From: Paludibacteraceae bacterium
GTDB taxonomy: Bacteria; Bacteroidota; Bacteroidia; Bacteroidales; Paludibacteraceae
NCBI GenBank assembly: GCA_028694215.1
Contig: JAQUTW010000001.1
Span: 62,001 to 126,000, forward strand
Length of the DNA: 64,000 bases
Reading direction: 5' to 3'
Shown: piece after piece, positions 7,845 through 16,912 of the stretch
Position numbering within the stretch: the first letter of the stretch is position 1
How the letters are laid out: every line of letters starts with the position of its first letter
The notes under the pieces: generated by a model
The model's database searches: none
What the model was told of the DNA's origin: nothing
Seen by the model: the letters and a program-made list of their open reading frames with translations, nothing else
Position numbers and translations under genes: made by a program

Positions 7845-9047
7845 ATGGTACAGGACAAATTGTGGTCGAAAAGTTTTGTTTGTGCATGCTGCGGCAATTT
7901 TTTGCTGTGTTTTGCCTTTTATCTCTTATTGCCATTGTTGCCGCTCTATCTTATAGAAACTTTTCAGACAGGAAAAGCCGAAGTCGGCATCATACTTTCG
8001 TGCTATACGGTGGCCGCCTTGGCCATTCGTCCGTTTTCGGGTTTCATTCTCGATGCTTTCAACCGCAAACGTGTTTACCTGCTGACCTATTTTCTATTTG
8101 TCGTTATATTTTTTGGTTACACCTACTCCAAACTTATAGCTCTGTTTGTGGTATTTCGTATTTTACACGGCTTCATTTTCGGTACGGTAACCACCGCCGG
8201 CAACACTATTGTGGTGGACATTACGCCATCAAGTCGCCGCGGCGAAGGCTTGGGCTACTATGGTGTCGCCAACAATTTGGCAATGGCTACGGGACCGATG
8301 TTGGCACTTTTCATGCACGACGCTTGCAGCTACAATACCATTTTTTACACCGCTATCGCATTTGGCACCTTGGGGCTGGTGTTTGCAAGTTGCATAAAAG
8401 TACCACGCAAAGTGCCAACTGTTGATAAAGAACCTGTTTCATTAGACAGATTCTTTTTGAAAAAAGGATTGCCGGCAGGTTTCAGTCTGATGTTTCTGGC
8501 AGTTCCGTACGGAATGACTACCTCGTATGTGGCTTTGTACGGGCAGGAATTAGGTATTGCTGCCAGTATGGGACTGTTTTTTACCATTATGGCTGTCGGC
8601 CTGATAGCTTCACGGCTTTTTTCGGGAAAAATGGTTGACAAAGGCAAAATTCCGTTGGTAATCAATATCGGCATTGTAATTTCTATTGCTGCATATATCT
8701 TGTTTACACTGTTACATTGGGTTGCCTTATACAATTTGCAGCTATGTACCATCTTGTTTTTCAGTGTTCCTGCCATGTTGGGTGTTGGTTACGGCATGAT
8801 GTTTCCTGCATTTAACACGCTGTTCGTCAATTTGGCTCCAAACAACCGTCGGGCAACTGCAAGTTCTACGTATCTGACCAGTTGGGATATCGGCATCGGT
8901 ATCGGTTTGGTAGTTGGCGGGCGTTTGGCTGACGTAGGCTGTGGCTTGTGGCTGTCATTCGGAGCTGGGTGCATATCCAACTGTATTGCTTATGTTCTGT
9001 TTAGCAGTTATGCCATTCCACATTTTCTTAAAAACAAACTGCGATAA
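7845..9047 (+). CDS. Major facilitator superfamily transporter
   Basis: The product has 400 residues with about 12 hydrophobic segments and starts MVQDKLWSKSF. Typical MFS features are a first segment ending LPLLPLYLIETF and the loop 2-3 region FSGFILDAFNRKRVYLL, a variant of the GxxxDRxGRR motif. There is also a half-repeat RLFSGKMVDKGKIPLVIN in the C-terminal half. It probably exports or imports a small molecule across the inner membrane; the substrate cannot be told. It stands alone, divergent from the structured RNA and HTH gene. Confidence 0.85.
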   Translation: MVQDKLWSKSFVCACCGNFLLCFAFYLLLPLLPLYLIETFQTGKAEVGIILSCYTVAALAIRPFSGFILDAFNRKRVYLLTYFLFVVIFFGYTYSKLIALFVVFRILHGFIFGTVTTAGNTIVVDITPSSRRGEGLGYYGVANNLAMATGPMLALFMHDACSYNTIFYTAIAFGTLGLVFASCIKVPRKVPTVDKEPVSLDRFFLKKGLPAGFSLMFLAVPYGMTTSYVALYGQELGIAASMGLFFTIMAVGLIASRLFSGKMVDKGKIPLVINIGIVISIAAYILFTLLHWVALYNLQLCTILFFSVPAMLGVGYGMMFPAFNTLFVNLAPNNRRATASSTYLTSWDIGIGIGLVVGGRLADVGCGLWLSFGAGCISNCIAYVLFSSYAIPHFLKNKLR

Positions 9048-9070
9048 CAGAAAAACACTCCTCAACTAAT

Positions 9071-9096
9071 TTATTTATTTGAATAAATAATTTTTT
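9071..9096 (+). terminator. Possible A/T-only terminator after MFS gene
   Basis: TTATTTAT and ATAAATAA (9071-9078 and 9083-9090) form an 8-bp stem followed by six T residues. The stem has no G-C pair, so it would be weak. Confidence 0.3.
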
Positions 9097-9127
9097 ATTT
9101 CGCCGTTTAACCTTTTGTTATTTTCTA

Positions 9128-9135
9128 TATCTTTG
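9128..9135 (+). promoter_or_regulatory. Promoter of ATP-grasp/GNAT operon
   Basis: TATCTTTG is a perfect -7 motif 22 bases before the ATG at 9158. Confidence 0.6.
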
Positions 9136-9157
9136 TACACTTCTTTAATAATTTAAT

Positions 9158-10630
9158 ATGAATAGCGTTTTCATTTTATTGAACAACTTAAACGACTGGA
9201 AACCATATTATGAGACTGACAGCATTATGTTTCTTTCCGATTATTTGGAACACCGGTATGAAAGCAGAAAACCACAATTAGTCATCAATCTTGCCAACGA
9301 TTACAGCTACAATTCGGAGGGCTATTATTGTTCGCTTTTGGCTCAGGCTCGCGGACATCGCGTACTTCCGGCTGTAGAAACGCTCAATAAGTTGGAAAGC
9401 GGCACGGGCATCCGAATGAGCGATACTTTGCAAAAGCAATGCTATCAATGGATTTGCCACAATAATATTACCGACAACATTTGGTATCTGAATATCTATT
9501 TTGGTACTTGCAAAGAAAAAGGACTTGAAAAAATAGCCCGTTTCATATTCGACAACTACCCGTGTCCCATGTTGCGCGTAACATTTAACACAAATGTACG
9601 CAATCAGATAGAAAATGTCCAGTCCGTAGCTTTGCCGGACTTAACCGATAAAGAACAAGATGAATTTGCCACTGCGTTGGATAATTTTAACAAAAAGGTG
9701 TGGCGTTCACCACGCAGCAGCCGTTCACCACGCTACAGTTTGGCAATACTATATGACCCTGCCGAAAAATTTCCACCCAGCGACACGGCTGCCATGCACA
9801 AGTTTTTAGACGTCGCCAAACGTATGAACATTCATGCAGAATTGATTACAGAAGAAGATGCGTTGCGCTTAATGGAGTTCGATGGATTATTTATTCGTAC
9901 TACAACTTCGCTCAACCACTATACATTCCATCTGTCACAAAAAGCCGCTCTCAACGATATGGTGGTAATAGACGACCCTGAATCTATCATTCGCTGTACC
10001 AACAAAGTATATCTGTGCGAATTGTTCGAAAAAGGAAAAATTTCGGCTCCACAGTCGCTGTTACTATTTCGTTCCGACAAAATGACATTTGATGAAATCA
10101 GTGCACAAGTAGGTACGCCTTTTATCATTAAAATTCCCGATGGCTCTTTCTCTATCGGCATGTATAAAGTTTCCAATGAAACAGAATTAGACAATGCGCT
10201 GAAAATTTTGTTTGAACGATCGTCCATTCTGCTGGTACAAGCGTTTACACCAACAGAATTCGACTGGCGTATCGGCATTTTGGACGGGGAACCATTATTT
10301 GCCTGCAAATATTATATGGCAAAAGGACATTGGCAAATTTACAACCATGCGGTAACCGGTAAAAATTTGTGCGGACCTTGGGAAACCATTCCTATTTATC
10401 AAGTTCCGCCAAAAGTAGTGGATTTAGCTTTAAAAGCAGCCGGCTTGATAGGTAAAGGCTTGTATGGCGTCGATTTAAAAGTGGTGGACGGCAAACCAAT
10501 GGTTATAGAAATTAATGATAACCCAAGCATTGACCACGAAGTGGAAGATGCCGTTTTGGGAGATGAGTTGTATTACCGTATCTTAAATTATTTCGTTCAC
10601 AAACAAAGTCAAAAACAAGTCGGATTATGA
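9158..10630 (+). CDS. RimK-like ATP-grasp ligase with RLAN N-terminal domain
   Basis: The 490-residue protein has an N-terminal domain of about 190 residues (NNLNDWKPYYETDSIMFLSD, then NLANDYSYNSEGYYCSLLAQ) typical of the RimK-like ATP-grasp N-terminal (RLAN) family. An ATP-grasp fold follows, with PFIIKIPDGSFSIGMYKV, FDWRIGILDGEPLFACKYYM and the metal-binding VIEINDNPSIDHEVED. ATP-grasp enzymes join a carboxylate to an amine through an acylphosphate, and RimK relatives add amino acids to peptides or proteins. The stop overlaps the start of a GNAT gene by four bases (ATGA), so the two are translationally coupled. RLAN ligases paired with acetyltransferases are thought to make or modify small peptides. 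The substrate is unknown. Confidence 0.8.
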   Translation: MNSVFILLNNLNDWKPYYETDSIMFLSDYLEHRYESRKPQLVINLANDYSYNSEGYYCSLLAQARGHRVLPAVETLNKLESGTGIRMSDTLQKQCYQWICHNNITDNIWYLNIYFGTCKEKGLEKIARFIFDNYPCPMLRVTFNTNVRNQIENVQSVALPDLTDKEQDEFATALDNFNKKVWRSPRSSRSPRYSLAILYDPAEKFPPSDTAAMHKFLDVAKRMNIHAELITEEDALRLMEFDGLFIRTTTSLNHYTFHLSQKAALNDMVVIDDPESIIRCTNKVYLCELFEKGKISAPQSLLLFRSDKMTFDEISAQVGTPFIIKIPDGSFSIGMYKVSNETELDNALKILFERSSILLVQAFTPTEFDWRIGILDGEPLFACKYYMAKGHWQIYNHAVTGKNLCGPWETIPIYQVPPKVVDLALKAAGLIGKGLYGVDLKVVDGKPMVIEINDNPSIDHEVEDAVLGDELYYRILNYFVHKQSQKQVGL

Positions 10631-11073
10631 CAGGTGTTAAAAAAGCCACATCGACCGATTTAGATGCTATTGTAGCCATCGAAAATGCCTGTTTCACCGA
10701 CGATCGTTTTTCACGTCGCCAATTAGGCTATTTAATAACCAAAGCCCAAGGTGCTTGTTTTATTATATCCCGAAACAACTCTGTAAAAGCCTACATTTCA
10801 GTTATTTATAAAAACAACACTTCTAATTTGCGCATTTATTCCATCGCTGTTTTGCCCGAAGCAAGAGGTCGCGGATTTGGACAAATGCTGATAGACAAAA
10901 GTAAAACTTTTGCAAGGGAACAACATTGTAGTAAAATAACATTGGAAGTAAAAACTACTAATGCCGGTGCATTGGCATTGTACAAAAAAAACGGATTTCA
11001 AATTAACGGCATTATCCCAAATTATTATCATGACGGCACAGCAGCCTATCACATGATACTGAATTTAAAATAA
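10627..11073 (+). CDS. GNAT N-acetyltransferase, partner of the ATP-grasp ligase
   Basis: The 148-residue protein has the GNAT acetyl-CoA site (IAVLPEARGRGFGQMLIDKS, the R-G-x-G-x-G/A loop) and the C-terminal block TTNAGALALYKKNGF. Its start overlaps the stop of the RLAN-type ligase, which argues for a joint pathway. The layout resembles RimI and could acetylate an N-terminus or the ligase product. Which amine is acetylated cannot be told from the sequence. Confidence 0.85.
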   Translation: MTGVKKATSTDLDAIVAIENACFTDDRFSRRQLGYLITKAQGACFIISRNNSVKAYISVIYKNNTSNLRIYSIAVLPEARGRGFGQMLIDKSKTFAREQHCSKITLEVKTTNAGALALYKKNGFQINGIIPNYYHDGTAAYHMILNLK

Positions 11074-11086
11074 GAACGGGGAAAAA

Positions 11087-11389
11087 TTATTTGATAACAA
11101 AAATCTCTTCGTCGGGGCATTTCATAAAGTATTCTTCACGCGCAAGTTTCTCCAGTTCGTCAATGCTTGACCCGTAAAGTTCTATCTGTTTCTTGTCATT
11201 ATCTATTTTCTTTTTGTAATAATTAATGTCCGACTCCATTTCTGCAATCTGATACTTTGTTTTGGCACGTTCAATCCAATTGTGCTGATCAAAAAACAGA
11301 CAATAAATTACAAATACAATAATGACAATAATGTATTTATTGGTTATGGCATATTTCACGTATGTCCAAAAACTTTTCTTCTCTTCCAT
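11087..11389 (-). CDS. divIC: DivIC/FtsB-type septum formation protein
   Basis: The 100-residue protein has a short cytoplasmic N-terminus, one transmembrane segment (YIIVIIVFVIYCLFF) and a coiled coil (about residues 40-75). The C-terminal block LEKLAREEYFMKCPDEEIFVI is the DivIC/FtsB signature. It takes part in divisome assembly with FtsL- and FtsQ-like proteins. It converges on the GNAT gene with 13 bases between stops and has its own -7 motif. Confidence 0.85.
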   Translation of the reverse strand: MEEKKSFWTYVKYAITNKYIIVIIVFVIYCLFFDQHNWIERAKTKYQIAEMESDINYYKKKIDNDKKQIELYGSSIDELEKLAREEYFMKCPDEEIFVIK

Positions 11390-11413
11390 AAGTTACTTGT
11401 CCTTTAAATTTTG

Positions 11414-11421
11414 CAAAGATA
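11414..11421 (-). promoter_or_regulatory. Promoter of divIC
   Basis: The minus strand reads TATCTTTG, 25 bases upstream of the divIC ATG. Confidence 0.6.
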
Positions 11422-11475
11422 TTCAATTTCTCCAAAAACAAGTCACATCAAAACTGTTTTTTTATAAAATGTTTG

Positions 11476-11483
11476 TATATTTG
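11476..11483 (+). promoter_or_regulatory. Promoter of dnaX
   Basis: TATATTTG matches TAnnTTTG and lies 18 bases before the ATG at 11502, so the transcript leader is very short. Confidence 0.55.
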
Positions 11484-11501
11484 CAGTAAATAATCGACAC
11501 A

Positions 11502-13214
11502 ATGGAATCTTATATTGTTTCTGCCAGAAAATACCGTCCGCAAACTTTTCGATCGGTAGTCGGACAAAGTGTACTGACTACTACACTAAAAAATGCCATC
11601 GCTCAAAATCATTTGGCTCACGCTTACTTGTTTTGCGGTCCACGTGGAGTTGGAAAAACCACCTGCGCCCGTATTTTTGCAAAAACCATCAACTGTATGC
11701 ACCTTACAGCCGACGGCGAAGCCTGCAATGAATGTGAATCGTGCAAAGGTTTCAACGAACAACGTTCATTCAACATACACGAATTGGATGCGGCTTCAAA
11801 TAATTCTGTTGACGATATTCGTGCTTTGGTCGATCAGGTACGCATTCCGCCACAAATAGGCAAATACAGCGTTTACATTATTGATGAGGTTCACATGCTT
11901 TCAACAGCAGCTTTCAACGCTTTCTTAAAAACATTGGAAGAGCCACCGGCACATGCCATCTTTATTCTGGCAACTACAGAGAAACATAAAATTATTCCTA
12001 CCATACTTTCGCGATGCCAAATCTACGACTTCAACCGCATACGCATAGCCGACATGGTGGAACATTTGCAATACATTGCACAACAAGAAGGCATTACCGC
12101 CGAAGAAGAAGCTCTCAATGTAATTGCACAAAAAGCTGACGGAGCCATGCGCGATGCACTTTCCATTTTCGATCAGGTGGTCAGTTTTTGTGGTACCAAC
12201 ATTACTTATAAAGATGTCATCGCCAACCTGAATGTGTTGGATTACGAATATTATTTTCGCTTGGTTACCTGTTTTCTGAAAGGAGAAGTAACTACTTCGT
12301 TACTAATCTTCAACGAAATATTAAACAAAGGCTTTGATGGACAACATTTTATTTCAGGCTTGGCAGCACACTTCAGAAATTTATTGGTCAGTCGCGACCC
12401 CGAAACCATTGTCCTGTTGGAAGTAGCAACTTCCGTAGCCGAACAATATCAACAGCAGGCTCAACAATGCACACCCGAATTTATTTATAAAGCTTTGGAA
12501 TTATCCAACGATTGTGATTTGAATTTCAGACAAAGCAAAAACAAACGTTTATTGGTGGAACTTTTGTTGGTTCGCTTGTGCCAACTGACAAGTAACACAC
12601 CTACGCCGGGAAAAAAAAGTGACATAAAACCTATTGCACTTGAAACGCCGACGACAACACCACAGACAACGGTACAAACGCCGCCAAAAACGGCAAATAA
12701 CGTTTCCATGCCAAAAACAACTTTTCCCGAAACGGTAAAAAGCATAAAAACACAAACTGCCGCACCTGTACACATCTCCATATCGCAACCTAAAAAAAGC
12801 GAACCGACAGCCACGGCAGAAGTCAAGGAACAACCTGTCGCAAAAGAAAAACAACAGGAGCCGTTTACCGAAACCGCTCTGACATCTGCATGGAAAGCTT
12901 ATGCCGACACTATCGCCGACGAAGCACATACCTGTAATACCATGCTCAATTTCCTTCCACACAAAAACGGGACTATTTGCTCTGTGATTCTCATCAATAC
13001 CATGCAGCAGAAAGAATTGCAAACACACATGACAAAACTGACCGATTTTTTAAGAGAAAAATTGCATAATGATGATGTAACCGTTCAAATGAAAGTAGAT
13101 GAATCGCAAGTAAAAAAAATGGCGTTCACTCCGGCTGAGAAATTAAACGCCATGATAGACAAAAATCCTGCAATCAACTCATTGAAACAGCAATTGGATT
13201 TGTCGTTGCTGTAA
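11502..13214 (+). CDS. dnaX: DNA polymerase III subunit gamma/tau
   Basis: DnaX is the ATPase of the clamp loader. The 570-residue protein has the Walker A loop GPRGVGKT at 46-53 and zinc cysteines at about 65, 75, 78 and 81. DEVH follows at 128-131, with the sensor region ATTEKHKIIPTILSRC. After residue about 370 comes a low-complexity Thr/Pro/Lys-rich linker and then a tau-like tail. No slippery A-tract that would clearly give a separate gamma form was established. Its stop codon is immediately adjacent to the stop of the convergent sppA, with no intergenic base. Confidence 0.95.
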   Translation: MESYIVSARKYRPQTFRSVVGQSVLTTTLKNAIAQNHLAHAYLFCGPRGVGKTTCARIFAKTINCMHLTADGEACNECESCKGFNEQRSFNIHELDAASNNSVDDIRALVDQVRIPPQIGKYSVYIIDEVHMLSTAAFNAFLKTLEEPPAHAIFILATTEKHKIIPTILSRCQIYDFNRIRIADMVEHLQYIAQQEGITAEEEALNVIAQKADGAMRDALSIFDQVVSFCGTNITYKDVIANLNVLDYEYYFRLVTCFLKGEVTTSLLIFNEILNKGFDGQHFISGLAAHFRNLLVSRDPETIVLLEVATSVAEQYQQQAQQCTPEFIYKALELSNDCDLNFRQSKNKRLLVELLLVRLCQLTSNTPTPGKKSDIKPIALETPTTTPQTTVQTPPKTANNVSMPKTTFPETVKSIKTQTAAPVHISISQPKKSEPTATAEVKEQPVAKEKQQEPFTETALTSAWKAYADTIADEAHTCNTMLNFLPHKNGTICSVILINTMQQKELQTHMTKLTDFLREKLHNDDVTVQMKVDESQVKKMAFTPAEKLNAMIDKNPAINSLKQQLDLSLL

Positions 13215-14960
13215 TTAATTCAGTTCCAGCAAAAACGGCAAACGCGCCTGCATACCACAACTGTTTTTCACTTGTTCGGCATAATGATAATATGTATAAT
13301 CATTGCCCAAGGTCTCTTTTAGCATATTGACCTTTATAGAAGAAAATTCTTCCATCAACTCGGCCAAAATATCTTTCTTGGCAGGATATTCTTTTATCAT
13401 ATAATCTGTCAGCTCCGCTTTTTCTATGGCTATGGCTATGGCAGTATCCAAACCTCCAATGGCATCGACTAAACCAAGACGCTCGGCTTCTATACCACTC
13501 CAGACACGTCCCTCGCCTATGGCTTTAATAGAATCTATCGACATTTTGCGACCATCGGCACAACGTTTCACAAAAGTTTCATAACCTTCATTGATATATT
13601 GTTGAAGAAGCGCATTTTCCGTTGCTGTAAGCGGACGCGAGAAATCGCCAAAATCACTCAACTTATTAGTTTTTACGCCATCAAAATTGACACCAAGTTT
13701 TTGAGTCAAGCCCTGAACATTCGGGAATAAACCAAAAATACCGATAGAACCTGTAATGGTATTCGGCTGTGCCACAATCACATCGGCGGCACACGACATA
13801 TAATAACCACCCGATGCCGCATAACCACCCATCGACACAATCAACGGTTTTTTAGCTTTTAAAACCGTAGTGGCATGCCACATCTGCTCCGAACCGTAAG
13901 CACTTCCTCCGCGCGAATTTACGCGTAAAACAACGCATTTTACATTGTCATCATCTGCCAATTTCAATAACTCTTTGGTAATTTTCTCCGAATCCATACC
14001 CGATTCATCATTGCCATCAATTTCTCCATTGGCATACAAAACCGCAACCTTGTTTTTAGAATATTTTTCAACAGTTTTCACATGCATCATCTGTTTCAAA
14101 TTAATCAGTTCCACCTCGTCCGAAGCAGTCAGATGTTCCAAAATAGTTTCCATCTCATTACGATAAACCAGCGAATCGACCAAATGTAGAGCAACCGCCT
14201 CCGAAGCATCTTGTAGGAAGGTGCCATTATCGGCAAATTCGTCAAAAACAGCCGGCATCACTTGCCGCGATGGTGCAATCACAAAACGGTAATTAGTCCA
14301 AATAGAATTTGACAAAGCATTTAACTGCAAACGATTGGCATCACTCATGGAAGTATTGATGTAGGGTTCTACCGCCGATTTGTACGTCCCAACTTTCACC
14401 ACCTGCATTTTGATTCCGAGTTTATCCAACAAATCTTTGACAAAAACTGTACGCATGGATAATCCGGTAATCATAAGATGACCATAAGGATTTAGTAACA
14501 CAGAGTCGGCTACCGAAGCCACCATATAATTTCCCTGCGAATAGGTATCGGAATAGCTGACTACAAATTTGCCGGTTTTCTTAAATTGCATCAAGGCATT
14601 TCTGATTTCGAGCAATGCAGCAGGCGAAGCAGAAAATGAAGGATCGCAATCCAAATAAATACCCTCAATATTGGCATTTTCGGATGCCGTACGAATACCT
14701 TTAAGAATTTCGTCCAACCCTATTGTTTTTTGCGAATCATTTAAAGTCCCCATCAAAAAATGAAGGCTGTTTTCTTCGGCACGTTCAGTCAAAACTCCAC
14801 CCAACTTAAGATGAAATACGGAATTTGGCTTAACGGACACTTCCGCTTCCGACGCAGACATTAACGCTCCAACAACAGAAGCGGACAGAAAAAACAATGC
14901 AAAAGCAAATATCATTAATCCGACTACCGTGGCAAATGCCATTTTGAAAAATTCTTTCAT
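13215..14960 (-). CDS. sppA: Signal peptide peptidase SppA, 67K type
   Basis: The 581-residue membrane protease has one N-terminal transmembrane segment (VVGLMIFAFALFFLSASVVG) and two S49 (ClpP-like) domains. The catalytic serine is in the second domain in GGYAASGGYYMSCAADVIVA. The lysine base is expected in the first domain near VVKVGTYKSAVEPY. SppA degrades cleaved signal peptides in the inner membrane. The length matches the long (67 kDa) form of E. coli. It lies 42 bases downstream of the glutaminyl cyclase gene and may share its transcript. Confidence 0.93.
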   Translation of the reverse strand: MKEFFKMAFATVVGLMIFAFALFFLSASVVGALMSASEAEVSVKPNSVFHLKLGGVLTERAEENSLHFLMGTLNDSQKTIGLDEILKGIRTASENANIEGIYLDCDPSFSASPAALLEIRNALMQFKKTGKFVVSYSDTYSQGNYMVASVADSVLLNPYGHLMITGLSMRTVFVKDLLDKLGIKMQVVKVGTYKSAVEPYINTSMSDANRLQLNALSNSIWTNYRFVIAPSRQVMPAVFDEFADNGTFLQDASEAVALHLVDSLVYRNEMETILEHLTASDEVELINLKQMMHVKTVEKYSKNKVAVLYANGEIDGNDESGMDSEKITKELLKLADDDNVKCVVLRVNSRGGSAYGSEQMWHATTVLKAKKPLIVSMGGYAASGGYYMSCAADVIVAQPNTITGSIGIFGLFPNVQGLTQKLGVNFDGVKTNKLSDFGDFSRPLTATENALLQQYINEGYETFVKRCADGRKMSIDSIKAIGEGRVWSGIEAERLGLVDAIGGLDTAIAIAIEKAELTDYMIKEYPAKKDILAELMEEFSSIKVNMLKETLGNDYTYYHYAEQVKNSCGMQARLPFLLELN

Positions 14961-15002
14961 GATTTTTTTATTTAATAATGAATACTCAAAAAAAAAACAG
15001 TT

Positions 15003-16007
15003 TTAATTTTGATATATCAGTTCAAGCAAAGTTTGTCCTATTACTTTAAGTGTGTTTTTATCAATTATGTCCATATCATCATTTTGTGTATGCCAATAAT
15101 CGCCAAAACCGCTTTCCGATGGACAATACTGAATAATGTCAACCATAGGTATGCCTGCCAATTCATTAATATAATAATGATCGTCGATAATATAACCGCC
15201 CAACTCATTAATAAAATAGTTACCATAACCTAATCGTTCGGCACATTGCCAAATTTTATCCACCACCAAAGCTGCATAATGTACAGAATAACGTTCCTTG
15301 TAGAACATCGCATCTTTTGCTCCTACCATATCCAGCAATATGCCATATTCTGCCCTATAATTCTTAACATGCGGGGTTTGTGCCCAATATTGCGAACCCA
15401 AACACCATGTATGCTGCTTTGTTTGACCCTGAAAAAACTGCGGTGTACCGGAATCTTCCATATCAAACAACACAATATCAACACCAATATTCGGTTTTGC
15501 AAAAGAGATTTGTCGTGCCAGCTCCATCAATACTCCACAACCACTTGCGCCGTCATTAGCACCTAAAATAGGTTTGTACCAATTCGCCTCATCTGAGTCA
15601 TTGTCGGAATACGGACGCGAATCCCAATGAGCACAAAGCAAGATGCGTCTTTTCTCGGCTTCGTTAAAGGAAGCAATAATATTTTTTGCTTTGATAATTT
15701 TCCCGTCAAACCGCTCTACCACACCTTGTTGTACCTGCGTTTTTACTCCAAACCGACTAAAGGCTGATACAAAATAATCGGTACAACGAGCATGTGCTTT
15801 CGATTCGGGAACACGAGGACCAAAAGCAACCTGTTGTGCCACAAACAGATAAGCCGAATCCGCATCAAACACCGGCACTACCAATGGAACCTTTTGCTCT
15901 ACCGATTTCTCAGATTTTACGGTTTCTTCGGTTGCCTTTGCCTTGTTAAGCCCACAAGAGCAAAACAAAAACAATGTCAAAAGCGGTAATAACATCTTTT
16001 TCATCAT
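15003..16007 (-). CDS. Glutaminyl-peptide cyclotransferase (M28-fold lipoprotein)
   Basis: The 334-residue protein starts with a lipoprotein signal (MMKKMLLPLLTLFLFCSCGL), so it is anchored in the envelope. Zinc-site features are AHWDSRPYSDND, GANDGASGCGVLMELA, the Glu-Asp pair in VLFDMEDSG and a C-terminal His in GDYWHTQNDD. The block HTWCLGSQYW distinguishes glutaminyl cyclases from M28 peptidases. Bacteroidota cyclases convert N-terminal Gln, exposed after signal-peptide cleavage, to pyroglutamate. The first ATG (16007) overlaps the stop of the upstream carbonic anhydrase gene as ATGA, which supports this start. An aminopeptidase role is the main alternative. Confidence 0.85.
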   Translation of the reverse strand: MMKKMLLPLLTLFLFCSCGLNKAKATEETVKSEKSVEQKVPLVVPVFDADSAYLFVAQQVAFGPRVPESKAHARCTDYFVSAFSRFGVKTQVQQGVVERFDGKIIKAKNIIASFNEAEKRRILLCAHWDSRPYSDNDSDEANWYKPILGANDGASGCGVLMELARQISFAKPNIGVDIVLFDMEDSGTPQFFQGQTKQHTWCLGSQYWAQTPHVKNYRAEYGILLDMVGAKDAMFYKERYSVHYAALVVDKIWQCAERLGYGNYFINELGGYIIDDHYYINELAGIPMVDIIQYCPSESGFGDYWHTQNDDMDIIDKNTLKVIGQTLLELIYQN

Positions 16008-16534
16008 TTTTTTTCGTCTGTTTCCTGATACCAGCCGGCATACATAGCATAGTTATGTGCAATTTTCCGGTTTATCTCTTTCGACTGTTTTTCATCTACT
16101 TTTTTCACACATTTAGCGGGGACACCTGCCCAAATAGTATTTGGTTCTATTACCGTATTGCTCAAAACCAGTGCATTGGCAGCCACAATTACACCCTCAC
16201 CAACAACAGCTCCATCTAAAACCGTTGCACCCATACCTATCAAAGCATAATCGCCTATTTTGGCACCATGAATTGTAACATTATGACCCACAGAAACATA
16301 ATCGCCTATTTCAATAGTTGATTTTTGATAAAGCGTATGCAACACCGCGCCATCTTGTATGTTCACGTGATTGCCAATACGAATGGAATTAACATCACCA
16401 CGCAACACCGCATTAAACCAAATGCTGCAACCTTCACCTATTACCGTATCGCCGATAATGGTAGCATTTTCGGCCAAAAAACAATTTTCGCCAATTTGAG
16501 GAGAGAATCCTCGTACCGATTTTATAAGTGCCAT
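16004..16534 (-). CDS. Gamma-class carbonic anhydrase family protein
   Basis: The 176-residue protein is a left-handed beta-helix of hexapeptide repeats (IIGDTVIGEGCSIWFNAVLR, IGDYVSVGHNVTIHGAKIG). The three metal-binding histidines are present, one in VLHTLY and two in VGHNVTIH. Members trimerise and bind Zn or Fe; some are carbonic anhydrases and others are inactive paralogs such as YrdA. It is translationally coupled to the glutaminyl cyclase gene. A consensus -7 motif lies 23 bases upstream. Confidence 0.9.
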   Translation of the reverse strand: MALIKSVRGFSPQIGENCFLAENATIIGDTVIGEGCSIWFNAVLRGDVNSIRIGNHVNIQDGAVLHTLYQKSTIEIGDYVSVGHNVTIHGAKIGDYALIGMGATVLDGAVVGEGVIVAANALVLSNTVIEPNTIWAGVPAKCVKKVDEKQSKEINRKIAHNYAMYAGWYQETDEKK

Positions 16535-16556
16535 AATAGTTGTATAAATATGAATG

Positions 16557-16564
16557 CAAAATTA
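16557..16564 (-). promoter_or_regulatory. Promoter of carbonic anhydrase/cyclase/sppA genes
   Basis: The minus strand reads TAATTTTG, matching TAnnTTTG, close upstream of the ATG at 16534. Confidence 0.5.
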
Positions 16565-16751
16565 CATGTTTTCATTCAACTATTCTCAAAATTCTGATTT
16601 TTTTGCACTTTTTCATCGTTTCGTTTCAAAAAACAACTCCCCAAAAACTCCTTTTTGACTATAATTTAAGCTTTTAAATTATTTAATTAACAGAATTTGG
16701 CTAAATAAACAAAAAACGATACTCTGCTTAAAATAAGATATTTAATGTTAT

Positions 16752-16802
16752 ATACATACTGTTTTATGTATCAAAAATAAGCACAAAAACACTGTTTTGT
16801 GC
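16752..16802. promoter_or_regulatory. Two inverted repeats upstream of acpP-fabF
   Basis: ATACATA and TATGTAT (16752-16758, 16765-16771) form one dyad. GCACAAAA(A)C and GTTTTGTGC (16781-16790, 16794-16802) form a second, with one bulged A. Both lie 55-105 bases upstream of a near-consensus -7 motif in a gene-free stretch of about 380 bases (16535-16912). They could bind a regulator of fatty-acid synthesis. Nothing else was recognised in the stretch apart from that motif and the promoter at 16557-16564. Confidence 0.35.
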
Positions 16803-16855
16803 ATAATTTGTGCATTTTTATGCCAAATATGTAATGGTATATGAAAAAAAATGGT

Positions 16856-16863
16856 TTCCTTTG
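16856..16863 (+). promoter_or_regulatory. Probable promoter of acpP-fabF
   Basis: TTCCTTTG differs from TAnnTTTG at one position and lies 49 bases before the acpP ATG. Confidence 0.4.
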
Positions 16864-16912
16864 CAATTCAAAATTGAATAATTATTTTTTACTAACTAAA
16901 ACAATTAAAATC

